From assembly GCA_944391485.1 (NCBI GenBank), contig CALXTQ010000008.1:16562-80561 (forward strand): a stretch of DNA of 64,000 nucleotides, in the 5' to 3' direction. The notes under the pieces were generated by a model, which was not told the DNA's origin, did no database searches, and saw only the letters and a list, made by a program, of their open reading frames with translations. Source of the stretch: an uncultured Alphaproteobacteria bacterium. Lineage in GTDB: Bacteria > Pseudomonadota > Alphaproteobacteria > RF32 > CAG-239. Of this stretch, positions 17,027 to 26,016 are shown piece by piece; the stretch's first letter is position 1, and every line of letters begins with the position of its first letter. The translations under genes and the position numbers were made by a program.

Positions 17027-17974
17027 ATGCTTCCAAAACTTGCCATAATCATGCCCTGTTACAATGAAGAGGAAGTCTTTCCGCAGACTGTTAAGGTCAT
17101 CGGGGCGCTGCTGGATGATTTGATTGCGGCGAAAAAAGTCAGTCCGAAAAGCAGGATCTGCTTTGTGAATGACGGCAGTAAAGACAGAACATGGGAGCTG
17201 ATTAAAAAAGCGGCGCGGAAAAACAAGAGAATTGCGGGGATCAGCCTGTCGCGCAACTTCGGGCACCAGAAAGCGATCATTGCCGGAATGTATGACAGCG
17301 ACGCCGATCTTTATGTAACGATTGACGCCGATTTGCAGGACGACTGCAGCGCTATTCGCGAGATGCTAGAAAAAGCGGGCGAGGGCTGCGAGATTGTTTA
17401 CGGCGTGCGCGACAGCCGCGATACGGATACCTGGTTCAAAAAATATTCGGCGCTGGCTTTTTATAAACTGATGCGGCTTCTCGGCGTAAACATCGTGTAT
17501 AATCATGCCGATTTCCGCATGATGACGCGGCGGGCCGTGGATACGCTGAAGCAGTTTCCCGAGCGCAACCTGTTTCTGCGGGCGATGATGCCTCTGGTGG
17601 GGTTTAAGTCGGACAAGGTTTATTATGACCGCAAAGCGCGTCCGGCCGGCGAAACAAAATATCCGCTGATGAAAATGCTCGGTTTTGCCTGGAGCGGTAT
17701 TTCGAGCTTTTCAATCGTGCCGCTGCGGCTGGTAACGTTTATGGGATTTTTTATCTGTTTTCTGAGCCTGTGTTTTCTCGGCTTTGTCATTTACCGCTGG
17801 TCGGTGCGGGGAACGATTGTCGGCTGGGCCTCACTGGTAACCATTATTACGATTTTTTCCGGCGTGCAGCTGGTGTCGCTGGGAATTATCGGCGAATATC
17901 TTGCCAAAATTTTCGTGGAAGTCAAACGCCGTCCGCTGTATATCGTCGATGAGAAGACCGGATTTGACGACTAA
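17027..17974 (+). CDS. GtrB/DPM1-like polyprenyl-phosphate glycosyltransferase
   Basis: A 315-aa GT2 enzyme of the bactoprenol glucosyltransferase / dolichol-phosphate mannose synthase-like type. It charges undecaprenyl phosphate with a sugar on the cytoplasmic face. The N-terminus I-I-M-P-C-Y-N-E-E, then F-V-N-D-G-S-K-D, S-L-S-R-N-F-G-H-Q and I-D-A-D-L-Q-D-D are classical for this family. The two C-terminal transmembrane helices (about 230-250 and 265-290) and the tail L-Y-I-V-D-E are also typical. It matches the GtrA-type flippase at 13174 on the opposite strand, so the island holds all parts of a Gtr-like system. It is probably co-transcribed with the methyltransferase. Confidence 0.9.
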   Translation: MLPKLAIIMPCYNEEEVFPQTVKVIGALLDDLIAAKKVSPKSRICFVNDGSKDRTWELIKKAARKNKRIAGISLSRNFGHQKAIIAGMYDSDADLYVTIDADLQDDCSAIREMLEKAGEGCEIVYGVRDSRDTDTWFKKYSALAFYKLMRLLGVNIVYNHADFRMMTRRAVDTLKQFPERNLFLRAMMPLVGFKSDKVYYDRKARPAGETKYPLMKMLGFAWSGISSFSIVPLRLVTFMGFFICFLSLCFLGFVIYRWSVRGTIVGWASLVTIITIFSGVQLVSLGIIGEYLAKIFVEVKRRPLYIVDEKTGFDD

Positions 17975-17997
17975 AGGACGCAGTTATTAATAATTTA

Positions 17998-18026
17998 TTG
18001 ATTATCTTGTTATATCTTTATATAAA
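17998..18026 (+). promoter_or_regulatory. clpP-clpX promoter
   Basis: TTGATT at 17998-18003, a 17-nt spacer, and TATAAA at 18021-18026. This gives a leader of about 27 nt before clpP. No clear heat-shock (sigma-32) motif is seen. Confidence 0.55.
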
Positions 18027-18059
18027 AGATGAATATGTGTAATTGATAAGGAAGTTAAA

Positions 18060-18689
18060 ATGGCTGAGAGAAGTCCTTTGGAAATTTACGGCAGCACGCT
18101 GGTTCCCATGGTTATTGAGCAGACCTCAAAAGGCGAACGCTCTTTTGATATTTTTTCCAGACTGCTGAAAGAAAGAATTATTTTTCTGACCGGGGAGGTA
18201 AATGACGAAGTTTCCGCGCTGGTCTGCGCGCAGCTTCTGTTCTTGGAATCGGAAAATCCTAAAAAAGATATTTTCCTGTATATTAATTCGCCGGGCGGGG
18301 TTATTACCTCGGGAATGGCCATGTATGACACAATGCAGTACATCAGTTGCGATGTGGCGACCATGTGCATCGGCCAGGCCTGCTCAATGGGGTCTTTCCT
18401 GCTGGCCGGCGGCGCAAAGGGAAAAAGATATTCTCTGCCGAATTCGCAGATTATGATTCACCAGCCGTCGGGCGGGGCAAAAGGCCAGGCGGCCGATATT
18501 GAAATTCAGGCCAAACTGATTTTGGATATGCGCAAACGCCTGAATGCCATCTATGCCGCCAATACCGGACAAAAGCTCTCGGTTATTGAAAAGGCCATGG
18601 ACCGCGATAATTTTATGACGCCGGAAGAGGCTTTAAAATTCGGTCTAATTGACCAGATTATTACCAATCGCGACGATGTTGTTAAATAG
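18060..18689 (+). CDS. clpP: ATP-dependent Clp protease proteolytic subunit
   Basis: The serine peptidase that forms the double-heptamer barrel fed by ClpX or ClpA. The 209-aa protein has the catalytic triad Ser109 (in C-S-M-G-S-F), His134 (I-M-I-H-Q-P) and Asp183 (D-R-D-N-F-M), with the same residue spacing as E. coli ClpP. Y-I-N-S-P-G-G-V near residue 75 is the oxyanion region. An AAGGAAG lies just upstream of the ATG. clpX follows after 8 nt, so they form an operon. Confidence 0.98.
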   Translation: MAERSPLEIYGSTLVPMVIEQTSKGERSFDIFSRLLKERIIFLTGEVNDEVSALVCAQLLFLESENPKKDIFLYINSPGGVITSGMAMYDTMQYISCDVATMCIGQACSMGSFLLAGGAKGKRYSLPNSQIMIHQPSGGAKGQAADIEIQAKLILDMRKRLNAIYAANTGQKLSVIEKAMDRDNFMTPEEALKFGLIDQIITNRDDVVK

Positions 18690-18697
18690 AGGTTGAT

Positions 18698-19960
18698 ATG
18701 AGCGATAATAATGAAAATAACGGCGAGATTTTATACTGCTCTTTCTGTGGCAAAAGTCAGGCTGAAGTAAAAAAATTGGTTGCCGGACGCGGTGTCTATA
18801 TCTGTGACGAATGTATCGAAGTATGCATTAATATTGTTGCCGATGAGATGAACGAACTGGCGAAAAACGAAGGCGGAAATACGGCCGAACATCTGCCGAC
18901 GCCGTCCAAAATCAAAGAATTTCTGGATCAGTATGTTATCGGACAGGAACAGGCGAAAAAAGTACTTTCCGTCGCGGTTTACAATCATTATAAAAGACTG
19001 AATTGCCAGAAAACCCAAAAAGATATTGAAGTGTCCAAATCCAACGTGATTTTAATCGGTTCGACGGGATCGGGCAAGACGCTGCTGGCTCAGACGCTGG
19101 CTAAAATTCTTGATGTGCCGTTTGCCATTGCCGACGCGACGACACTGACGGAAGCGGGCTATGTTGGCGAAGATGTCGAAAACATTATTCTGAAATTGGT
19201 GCAGGCTGCAAATTACGATATTGAGAAAGCGCAGCGCGGCATAGTCTATATTGACGAAATTGATAAGATTACCCGTAAAACCGACGGACCGTCGATTACG
19301 CGCGATGTTTCCGGCGAGGGCGTTCAGCAGGCTTTGCTGAAAATTATTGAAGGAACGATTGCCAATGTTCCGCCGCAAGGCGGGCGCAAACATCCGCAGC
19401 AGGAATTTCTGCATGTCGATACGACCAATATCCTCTTTATCTGCGGCGGTGCTTTTGCCGGTCTGGAAAAAATTGTCAGCCGCCGCGGCAAGGATACGTC
19501 TATTGGTTTCGGAGCCAAGGTTGCCAGCAAGGAAGAACGCGGCATCGGCGAAATCATTAAGGATGTGCAGCCTGAGGATTTGCTGAAATACGGCCTTATT
19601 CCGGAATTTGTCGGGCGTCTGCCGGTTATTGCCACTTTGGGTGATCTGGATGAAGATGCGCTGGTCAAGGTTCTGACCGAGCCGAAGAATGCGCTGGTCC
19701 GTCAGTATGCCACTTTGTTTGATATGGAAGGGGTTAAGCTGACCATTACCGAAGAAGCGCTGCGGGCAATCGCCAAGAAGGCCATTGAGCGTAAAACTGG
19801 AGCACGTGGTTTGAGAGCCATTATGGAAGATAATCTGCTGGAACTGATGTATGATATTCCGGATAAGAAAAATATTGCGGAAATCATCATTAACGAAGAC
19901 GTGATTAACGATCATAAAGAACCGCAGTACGTCTATAAAAAAGAACAGAAAGCTTCCTGA
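18698..19960 (+). CDS. clpX: ATP-dependent Clp protease ATP-binding subunit ClpX
   Basis: An AAA+ unfoldase that recognises tagged substrates and threads them into ClpP. The 420-aa protein has the N-terminal C4 zinc finger (Cys14, Cys17, Cys36, Cys39). Walker A is G-S-T-G-S-G-K-T at 121-128, with Ser where E. coli has Pro. Walker B is I-V-Y-I-D-E-I-D-K, the pore loop is A-G-Y-V-G-E-D-V, and the ClpP-docking I-G-F loop appears as S-I-G-F-G-A. It is followed by a strong terminator; lon, usually next in alphaproteobacteria, lies 7 kb downstream. Confidence 0.98.
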   Translation: MSDNNENNGEILYCSFCGKSQAEVKKLVAGRGVYICDECIEVCINIVADEMNELAKNEGGNTAEHLPTPSKIKEFLDQYVIGQEQAKKVLSVAVYNHYKRLNCQKTQKDIEVSKSNVILIGSTGSGKTLLAQTLAKILDVPFAIADATTLTEAGYVGEDVENIILKLVQAANYDIEKAQRGIVYIDEIDKITRKTDGPSITRDVSGEGVQQALLKIIEGTIANVPPQGGRKHPQQEFLHVDTTNILFICGGAFAGLEKIVSRRGKDTSIGFGAKVASKEERGIGEIIKDVQPEDLLKYGLIPEFVGRLPVIATLGDLDEDALVKVLTEPKNALVRQYATLFDMEGVKLTITEEALRAIAKKAIERKTGARGLRAIMEDNLLELMYDIPDKKNIAEIIINEDVINDHKEPQYVYKKEQKAS

Positions 19961-19982
19961 ATACGGAAATTTTGTTAAATTG

Positions 19983-20016
19983 AAAACAAGCCCTTCTTGC
20001 GGAGGGCTTGTTTTTT
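19983..20016 (+). terminator. Rho-independent terminator of clpP-clpX
   Basis: A 12-bp stem AAAACAAGCCCT (19983-19994) with AGGGCTTGTTTT (20003-20014), 8-nt loop and T-run. Confidence 0.9.
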
Positions 20017-20083
20017 GCATGCTTTGCAGAAAATTTTGGCTTTCCCGGGGCTGAATGCCCGGGTGTTTTTAGACGCCGCTCCA

Positions 20084-20198
20084 TGCCGATAAACAAGGTC
20101 AGCGTCTGGGTGAAGGGGATATCTGTTACATCCTTTCGGAAAGGGATGAGTTCTGCCGGCAAACAAGGTTAAGCCGGCAGTTTGGGAAATATCCGTTA
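20084..20198. repeat. Two imperfect 45-nt direct repeats, 70-nt period
   Basis: Segments 20084-20128 and 20154-20198 align without gaps. They share TGCCG-N2-AAACAAGGT at the start and ATATC-like plus GTTA at the end, with many substitutions between. They lie in the 246-nt gap between the clpX terminator and the next gene, which has no recognisable gene. They may be remnants of a duplicated or decayed sequence. Confidence 0.45.
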
Positions 20199-20260
20199 TG
20201 ACGAATGGGGCAGCCAGTTAGGTCCGCTGCGGAAAGTGCCATTGATTTATTCAGGAAATT

Positions 20261-20659
20261 CTATGCGATATCTTCCAAAAAAGGCGGTTTGTAGTTCGGG
20301 CCTTTCAAGAATTTTCCGTCTTCGCGTTTCAGGACTTTGCCGTTGACCAGTTTAGACATGTTGCTTTCGTGCGTGCGTCTGAAAACTTCCTGCATGGGAA
20401 TACCGAAGCTTACGACCATTCCGCTCAGAACATACTGCAGGTCGGACAGTTCTTTCATCATTCTGGCGCGGGTATTTTTTTCCGTTGTGCCGGTTTTTTC
20501 CAGTTCATCGATCAGAGTATTGATTTCCGCGTCCAGCTCGTCCATTTCCTCTCGCAGAAGCTTTTGGCGGAGTTTGAGAAGACTGACGCTGTACGGCTCG
20601 TTGACGGCCAGTTCCATGGCTTTGTGGCATTCCAAAACCCGGCTTTCGTATTCTTCCAT
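20261..20659 (-). CDS. All-alpha NTP pyrophosphohydrolase (PRA-PH/MazG-like)
   Basis: A 132-aa helical protein. The pattern L-L-R-E-E-M-D-E-L-D-A-E (E-E-x-x-E metal-binding helix) followed by K-E-L-S-D-L-Q-Y-V-L (E-L-x-D) is the signature of phosphoribosyl-ATP pyrophosphohydrolase/MazG-type enzymes. The C-terminal H-E-S-N-M-S-K-L then G-K-F-L-K-G-P-N-Y-K-P-P-F is typical of a stand-alone subgroup thought to cleave nucleoside triphosphates or nucleotide-sugar-like substrates to monophosphates. A house-cleaning role in nucleotide metabolism is likely; the substrate is unknown. The gene is monocistronic on the minus strand. Confidence 0.75.
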   Translation of the reverse strand: MEEYESRVLECHKAMELAVNEPYSVSLLKLRQKLLREEMDELDAEINTLIDELEKTGTTEKNTRARMMKELSDLQYVLSGMVVSFGIPMQEVFRRTHESNMSKLVNGKVLKREDGKFLKGPNYKPPFLEDIA

Positions 20660-20742
20660 GAAATATTTCCTTTCCGTAAAAGTTTTTTGTTATTTTATGT
20701 TAAGCAAAGTATTTTGAGAAGACGGGGGACGCTCCTGTGCAT

Positions 20743-20779
20743 AAAAAAACACCGCATTCCGGTGAGGAAATGCGGTGTT
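20743..20779 (-). terminator. Rho-independent terminator of the outer-membrane protein gene
   Basis: An 11-bp stem AACACCGCATT (20748-20758) with AATGCGGTGTT (20769-20779). The minus-strand T-run corresponds to the A-run at 20743-20749. Confidence 0.88.
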
Positions 20780-20796
20780 GAACGATTTTGCGGGGA

Positions 20797-21351
20797 TTAG
20801 AAATTGTATCTGACACCGGCAGAAAATTCGTTCAGGTCGTTTAAGAAGCTGTGCTGCAGATATACATGGCGATACATGCCGCGGACAGACCAGTTCTCGT
20901 CGATGTTGTACTGAGCGCCGACATTCAGACGATAACCCAGAGCTTCTTCTTTGTCAGAACCTTCGCCCTGAAGTCTGTATTTCATTTCATACTGACCGAG
21001 ACCGACACCGGCGATCAGTTCGACCTGTTTGTCGCAGCCTAACGGCAGATAACCCAAAGCGTCAACACCATATGCCTGAATGCGGCTGGAGAATTTGTCG
21101 CCTTCGGGATCCGTGTTCTTCTCGTTCAGAGATCTCTGATAAAAAGCTTCCAGTCCGAAGTTTTCGTGCAGTTTGGCACCCGCAATCAGGGATAAGTTGT
21201 TGTAATCGTCTTCCAGAGCGGTATTGGCATCATGATCCATACCAAAAGAAGAGTAGTTATAGTCCAAACCTACATAGGGTTTAACTTCAGCGTTAGCAGC
21301 GTTAGCGGCAAATAAGCAGGCAACGCCAGCAAGTAATAATGTTTTCTTCAT
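20797..21351 (-). CDS. Outer-membrane beta-barrel protein
   Basis: A 184-aa protein with a clear Sec signal peptide (M-K-K-T-L-L-L-A-G-V onward, cleavage after A-N-A, residue about 21). The mature part starts E-V-K-P-Y-V-G-L-D-Y-N-Y and alternates polar and aromatic residues in about eight short strands. It ends in R-Y-N-F with a C-terminal Phe, the BAM recognition signature. This is the OmpA/OmpW-like small-barrel design (OMP_b-brl). The upstream region is AT-rich with an AAGGA ribosome-binding site, and the gene is monocistronic. Composition suggests high expression. The specific function is unknown. Confidence 0.82.
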   Translation of the reverse strand: MKKTLLLAGVACLFAANAANAEVKPYVGLDYNYSSFGMDHDANTALEDDYNNLSLIAGAKLHENFGLEAFYQRSLNEKNTDPEGDKFSSRIQAYGVDALGYLPLGCDKQVELIAGVGLGQYEMKYRLQGEGSDKEEALGYRLNVGAQYNIDENWSVRGMYRHVYLQHSFLNDLNEFSAGVRYNF

Positions 21352-21602
21352 GTAGTCAACGTCCTTTTAGTTAGTTAGAGAATACTAAACACAGCATCTG
21401 TGAAAGTCGTATTTCCTTATCAGACATAACCAAAGTTATAACTGATATGTTACAACCATAGTATAAGTTTTTGGTTTTTGCAAGCTTCTTCTGATAAATT
21501 TGCGGGTTGCAGGTATAATAAAATTTTCCGCGTTTACCTTTAAGGCTTTTGCAAAGCGATTATATATGACGGGAGAATAATAACTGTTTTGAGGAGAGCT
21601 CT

Positions 21603-22529
21603 ATGAAATATGTAAAGTTAAACGATGAGGTTCGGGTTCCCGTCATTGGGCTGGGAACATGGAAGGCGAATCCGGGAGAAGTGTATCAGGCAATCCGCTG
21701 GGCTATCAAACTCGGCTATCAGCATATTGACTGCGCTCCGATTTACGGCAATGAAAAAGAAATCGGCCAGGCTCTGCATGACGCGATGAGCGAGGGGGAT
21801 ATCCGGCGCGAGGATTTGTTTGTTGTCTCCAAGTTGTGGAACGATTCACATGCGGAAGAGGATGTTCTTCCCGCTTTGCAGCAGACATTAAATGATCTGC
21901 AGCTGGATTATCTGGATCTGTATCTGGTACATTGGCCGGTCGCGCAAAGAAAGGGGACGGTCCTTCCGGAAGTGGCGGAGGATATGATTTCGCTCAGGGA
22001 ACTTCCGCTTGAGATAACCTGGGCCGGTATGGAACAGGCGCAGAAAAAAGGATTGGCAAAATCTATCGGCGTTTCGAATTTTGGTCAGAAAAATCTGCAG
22101 AATCTGATTGAAAAGGCCGAGATTGTGCCGGCAATGAACCAGATTGAGAATCATCCGCTACTGCAGCAAAATGACCTTATTGATTTCTGCCATAAGAATA
22201 TGATCGCCGTTACCGCTTATTCGCCGCTGGGTTCCGGTATGCATGACGGCGACAGAAATCTGATTGAAAATCCGGTTCTAAAGGAAATAGCCGACCGGTT
22301 GAACGCCACAACGGCGCAGGTGATGCTGGCCTGGCAGATTGCCCGGGGCGTTGTCTCCATTCCCAAATCTATCCATATGGAAAGGATAAAAGAAAATTTT
22401 GCGGCTCAGAATTTTGAGCTGGATGACGAGGATATGAAGAAAATTGCCTCCCTTGACGAAGGTTACCGCTTTGTAGACGGCAGCGCTTTTGCCAAAGGGG
22501 ATTACAGCACCGGCAGTATTTTTGCGTAG
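21603..22529 (+). CDS. Aldo/keto reductase
   Basis: A 308-aa NAD(P)H-dependent oxidoreductase of the AKR superfamily with a TIM-barrel fold. It shows G-L-G-T-W near the N-terminus, D-C-A-P-I-Y-G-N-E (catalytic Asp and Tyr), V-S-K-L-W (catalytic Lys), L-V-H-W-P (catalytic His), G-V-S-N-F, and I-P-K-S (cofactor binding). It would reduce aldehydes or keto-sugars to alcohols; the physiological substrate cannot be read from the sequence. A TATAAT at 21514-21519 may be its -10, though the -35 is poor. It is monocistronic, ending before a terminator at 22622. Confidence 0.92.
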   Translation: MKYVKLNDEVRVPVIGLGTWKANPGEVYQAIRWAIKLGYQHIDCAPIYGNEKEIGQALHDAMSEGDIRREDLFVVSKLWNDSHAEEDVLPALQQTLNDLQLDYLDLYLVHWPVAQRKGTVLPEVAEDMISLRELPLEITWAGMEQAQKKGLAKSIGVSNFGQKNLQNLIEKAEIVPAMNQIENHPLLQQNDLIDFCHKNMIAVTAYSPLGSGMHDGDRNLIENPVLKEIADRLNATTAQVMLAWQIARGVVSIPKSIHMERIKENFAAQNFELDDEDMKKIASLDEGYRFVDGSAFAKGDYSTGSIFA

Positions 22530-22621
22530 CGCGGCCCGTAAAGCGCTGTTGACCGCCGTTTTGTTAAACGTCTTTCCGCTGAATTACGGAGCGGCCGCCC
22601 GATATGGAAATAATGCGGTTG

Positions 22622-22646
22622 AGGGAGCTGAAAGGCTCCCTTTTTT
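22622..22646 (+). terminator. Rho-independent terminator
   Basis: A 7-bp stem AGGGAGC (22622-22628) with GCTCCCT (22635-22641), then T-run. The remaining bases up to 22869 hold no gene that I can support. Confidence 0.75.
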
Positions 22647-22869
22647 GTAACCTGAAAACCGCGAGCCAGACGCGTGATTCGAAGCTTAACGAGAGAGCCT
22701 TTCTGGTTATTGACGGGGAAATATGAGTTTTGGCCTTTTCAGAAATGGAAGTTTTGCCGGGAATCAGGCGCCGCGGGTTGTGAAATATGAGACCGAGCTT
22801 GTTATCGGGACGGGATTTGATCTTTTATTTATGAGAAAAATGTGTATACTTGCGGCAGGAGGAACAAAA

Positions 22870-23634
22870 ATGAAAGCTATTGTACTGGGATCAGGTTCCG
22901 CTTATGCAACGCCGCAGGCCGGAGGATACTGGGGGGCGGCAGCTGCCGGAAACCCTAAAAACCGCAGAACCAGAGCGTCTTTTCTGTATTCGGACGGCGG
23001 CTTTAATCTGCTGATTGACGCAGGTCCGGATATTGCATGGCAGCTGACCGATAATGCCGTTGCCCGCGTTGACGCCGTTTTCTTTACGCATGCGCATGCA
23101 GACCATATCAACGGTATTCCTGATCTGCAAAGACTGGCTTTTAACCAGAAAGCGCCGATTTCCGTATTTTGCGCTCCGGAAACGCTGGACGGGATCCGGA
23201 ATTCTTTCGGTTTTATGTTTTCTTCGCGACATAATGAACGGGGAAGCGATCTGTTGCGCTGGCATACGGCGGAGAAAAGTTTCGAAATCTGCGGCAGAAA
23301 GTTTGAAATCTTTCCTCTGCCGCATAAACATATGAATTCTTATGCCCTGAAAACAGGAAGTTTTTTATACGCGACGGATTTTGACGCCCTGCCTGAGGAC
23401 AAAGCGCCGTTTTTTGAGAAGCTGGACTGTTTGGTTATGGAGACCAACAATGGTTTTAATTTCGACGCGAAAGGCAACGGCCACAATGATTTCAGGGACG
23501 CTTTCCGGATTAAGGAGCGCTTTGGGCCGAAAAGAATGATTTTAACGCATCTCGGCATTGATATTGATTATGAAACGGACATGCGTAAAATGCCCGACGG
23601 CATTGAACTGGCTTATGACGGAATGAATTTGTAA
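22870..23634 (+). CDS. MBL-fold metallohydrolase, PhnP-like
   Basis: A 254-aa metallo-beta-lactamase-fold phosphodiesterase-type enzyme. The T-H-A-H-A-D-H motif near residue 72 is the metal site, with further ligand candidates H in P-L-P-H-K-H, D in Y-A-T-D-F-D, and the terminal L-T-H-L-G-I. The N-terminus K-A-I-V-L-G-S-G-S and the long insertion after it resemble PhnP (cyclic ribose phosphate phosphodiesterase) and RNase Z-like hydrolases. The ATG at 22870 follows a good AGGAGGA, so the in-frame extension back to 22723 is rejected. No phn genes are nearby, so a phosphonate role is not supported. Confidence 0.82.
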   Translation: MKAIVLGSGSAYATPQAGGYWGAAAAGNPKNRRTRASFLYSDGGFNLLIDAGPDIAWQLTDNAVARVDAVFFTHAHADHINGIPDLQRLAFNQKAPISVFCAPETLDGIRNSFGFMFSSRHNERGSDLLRWHTAEKSFEICGRKFEIFPLPHKHMNSYALKTGSFLYATDFDALPEDKAPFFEKLDCLVMETNNGFNFDAKGNGHNDFRDAFRIKERFGPKRMILTHLGIDIDYETDMRKMPDGIELAYDGMNL

Positions 23635-23800
23635 GGCTGCGGCAATCGCGCGAAAAAAAGGTTTTTTCCGGAAGCGCCGGGATCAAAAGAATTTGCAGCA
23701 TTATGACTTTTACCGGTTTGGCTGGTGGCATAACTGTTTTTTCGCCGGTCTGTGGCGGTGCATTTGCGTCAACCTTCTGGCTGGACGGTTTATAAAGATT

Positions 23801-24757
23801 TCAGCGGATTTTTTCCAAAATGAAATCAGTCAGTTTTTCGGCGTCTTTCCATCTGACCTCAACTTCCAGAACGCGGAAATGCGGCCGCAGCGGCAGAGGA
23901 ATTTTAACAAAGTCTTTGGCAGTCGTGTATATATCGGCATTAAGCCGGTCGGCCGTGTTTATAATTTTAGCCAGCTCTTTTGCGCCATAGCGGTGGTGAT
24001 CCGGAAAGTCAAGGGTTTTCAGCAAGGTGAAACCCAGCTCTCTCAAGGACGCATAGAATTTTTCCGGTCGGCCGATGCCGGCAAAGGCGATAATTTCTTT
24101 TTTGCCGGATTGGGGAGGAATCGGCGCCAGTCTGCCGTGAAAAACCGGCATTTCGGGAAACAGCGCCCGCAAATTATGTTTATCTTCACCGAGAATGATG
24201 ACGGCCTGCGCCCGTTTCAATCCGTCGTCAAGCTTTTCGCGGAGCGGGCCGGCCGGAATACAGAGGCCGTTGCCGATGCCGGCGGCGCCGTCAAAGACCA
24301 GAAAAGAAAGGTCTTTGCGCAGCCCCGGATTTTGAAAACCGTCGTCCATGATTATCAGCTCCGCGCCGGATTGGAGCGCTTTCTGCGCCGCGGCAACCCG
24401 GTCCGGATTGATGACAACCGGCGCCTGACGGGCCAGAATGAGCGGTTCGTCGCCGGTTTCCGCCGCAGAGTGCTTTTGAATATCGACCAGAATATTTTTC
24501 AGTTTTCCGCCGTATCCCCGGGAGACAAAAAACGGATTTAAGCCCCGGGTCTGCAACAGTCCGGCAATAGATACAGCCGTCGGTGTTTTTCCGGTGCCGC
24601 CGGCCGTGATGTTGCCGACACAGATGACCGGACGGCCGATTTTCCGGGGACGGCCGCGTTTTATCCGGATTGCCGTGGCCAGGGCATAGAGGCAACCGAG
24701 GGGAGCAAGAAGACTGCTTAAAAGGTTTTTGCCGGACCAGAAGGCAGGTGTTTTCAT
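23801..24757 (-). CDS. lpxK: Tetraacyldisaccharide 4'-kinase
   Basis: LpxK phosphorylates the 4' position of the lipid A disaccharide to give lipid IVA at the inner membrane. The 318-aa protein begins with F-W (P-A-F-W) and a membrane-contacting helix, then carries the P-loop V-G-N-I-T-A-G-G-T-G-K-T-P at about residues 47-59. S-R-G-Y-G is at about residue 80 and the D-D-G-F-Q motif, diagnostic for LpxK, near 143. Its ATG overlaps the waaA stop by 1 nt (TAATG), so they are coupled. It is the last gene of a minus-strand lipid A/Kdo operon. Confidence 0.96.
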   Translation of the reverse strand: MKTPAFWSGKNLLSSLLAPLGCLYALATAIRIKRGRPRKIGRPVICVGNITAGGTGKTPTAVSIAGLLQTRGLNPFFVSRGYGGKLKNILVDIQKHSAAETGDEPLILARQAPVVINPDRVAAAQKALQSGAELIIMDDGFQNPGLRKDLSFLVFDGAAGIGNGLCIPAGPLREKLDDGLKRAQAVIILGEDKHNLRALFPEMPVFHGRLAPIPPQSGKKEIIAFAGIGRPEKFYASLRELGFTLLKTLDFPDHHRYGAKELAKIINTADRLNADIYTTAKDFVKIPLPLRPHFRVLEVEVRWKDAEKLTDFILEKIR

Positions 24758-26016
24758 TAAATGTATCCTTTGACTTTTTCCACGATGCCGTCAAGAACCT
24801 TTGCTTCGCCGTGCGCCCAGTTGTACGCCAGAGATTGTTTGGCTTCCAGCAGGTCTTTATGAGTCAGAAGCTGGTTGACGGTTTCTTCCAGTTCAAGAAC
24901 GTCGTTGACCTGAATGACGGCATCGGCTTTTTTGGCGCGGTTCATGGCATCGGTAAAGTTGAACATGTGCGGACCGACAATGACGGCGTCGCGGGCGCGC
25001 GAAGGCTCCATAAAGTTCTGTCCGCCATGCGGAATCAGCGATCCGCCGATGAAAACAAGCGGCGCAATGTCATACCAGATGCCGATTTCGCCGATGGTGT
25101 CGGCAATATAAACATCCGTTTCAGGGGTAATGGGTTCGTTTTGAGAACGCAGTGCCGTTTTCAGACCGAGATTCTGCAGGTCGTCCCGGATTTCGGGGCC
25201 GCGCTGCGGATGTCTCGGTATGACAAGCGTCAGCAGGCCGGGGACTTTTTCTATCGTCCTTTTCAGAAATTTGCCGATTTTGACTTCTTCGTCCTTATGT
25301 GTTGAGCTGACAGCCCAAACCGGACGCGAACCGATTTGCTCCAGCATCTCTTTTTTCTTTTCTTCGTCGATCGGCTGCGGCAGTCCGGCATATTTGAGAT
25401 TGCCGAGACACATGGAATCTTTGGCGCCCAGAACGCGCAGGCGGTAGGCGTCTTCTTCCGACTGTCCCAGACAAAAGCTGAAGCAGTCCAGAAGTTCTTT
25501 GCTGATGTAGTCAAACTGCTGCCAGCGTTTGAAAGATTTGTTGGAAATTCTTCCGTTTACCAGAATCAGCGGGATGTTTTTTCTTTTAATGCCGGAAAGC
25601 ATGGCGGGCCAAAGGTCCGATTCAAACCACAAGACCAGATCAGGTTTCCAGTGTCTGATGAAACGGGTGGTGAAAACCGGGTTGTCGAGCGGAATATACT
25701 GGTGAAAAGCTCTTTCGGGAAGTCTTTTGCCCATGAGTTCGGCAGAGGTAATTGTGCCGGTGGTAACCATAATGTTTATATCCGGATATATGGCCAGAAG
25801 CTTGTGGATCAGCGGCAGCATCGACAGAGATTCTCCGACCGAGGCGCCGTGAAACCAGATGAGCTTTCCTTCCGGACGCTTCAGCGTCGGGCGGCCGACG
25901 CGTTCGTTGAAACGTTTGAGGTCTTCCTTGCCGTTTTCCTTGCGCTTTTTGATGTAGCGGCTGATTACCAGAGGATACAGAATGCGAATGAGAATATTGT
26001 ATATGCGGATGAACAT
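24757..26016 (-). CDS. waaA: 3-deoxy-D-manno-octulosonic acid transferase
   Basis: WaaA (KdtA) transfers Kdo from CMP-Kdo to lipid IVA, starting the LPS core. The 419-aa protein has an N-terminal hydrophobic anchor (I-Y-N-I-L-I-R-I-L-Y-P-L), then I-W-F-H-G-A-S-V-G-E-S with the catalytic Glu. L-V-I-P-R-H-P-Q-R (CMP-Kdo binding) and F-I-G-G-S-L-I-P-H-G-G-Q-N-F-M-E-P in the C-terminal lobe are hallmarks of GT30. It overlaps lpxK by 1 nt and the DUF374 gene by 1 nt, so the three are translationally coupled. Confidence 0.96.
   Translation of the reverse strand: MFIRIYNILIRILYPLVISRYIKKRKENGKEDLKRFNERVGRPTLKRPEGKLIWFHGASVGESLSMLPLIHKLLAIYPDINIMVTTGTITSAELMGKRLPERAFHQYIPLDNPVFTTRFIRHWKPDLVLWFESDLWPAMLSGIKRKNIPLILVNGRISNKSFKRWQQFDYISKELLDCFSFCLGQSEEDAYRLRVLGAKDSMCLGNLKYAGLPQPIDEEKKKEMLEQIGSRPVWAVSSTHKDEEVKIGKFLKRTIEKVPGLLTLVIPRHPQRGPEIRDDLQNLGLKTALRSQNEPITPETDVYIADTIGEIGIWYDIAPLVFIGGSLIPHGGQNFMEPSRARDAVIVGPHMFNFTDAMNRAKKADAVIQVNDVLELEETVNQLLTHKDLLEAKQSLAYNWAHGEAKVLDGIVEKVKGYI

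Noticed and set aside
20084..20198. CRISPR array
   Set aside because: Only two diverged copies without regular spacers and no cas genes in the window.
22723..22869. N-terminal extension of the MBL-fold hydrolase
   Set aside because: It has no ribosome-binding site, the family N-terminus begins at 22870, and a good AGGAGGA precedes that ATG.
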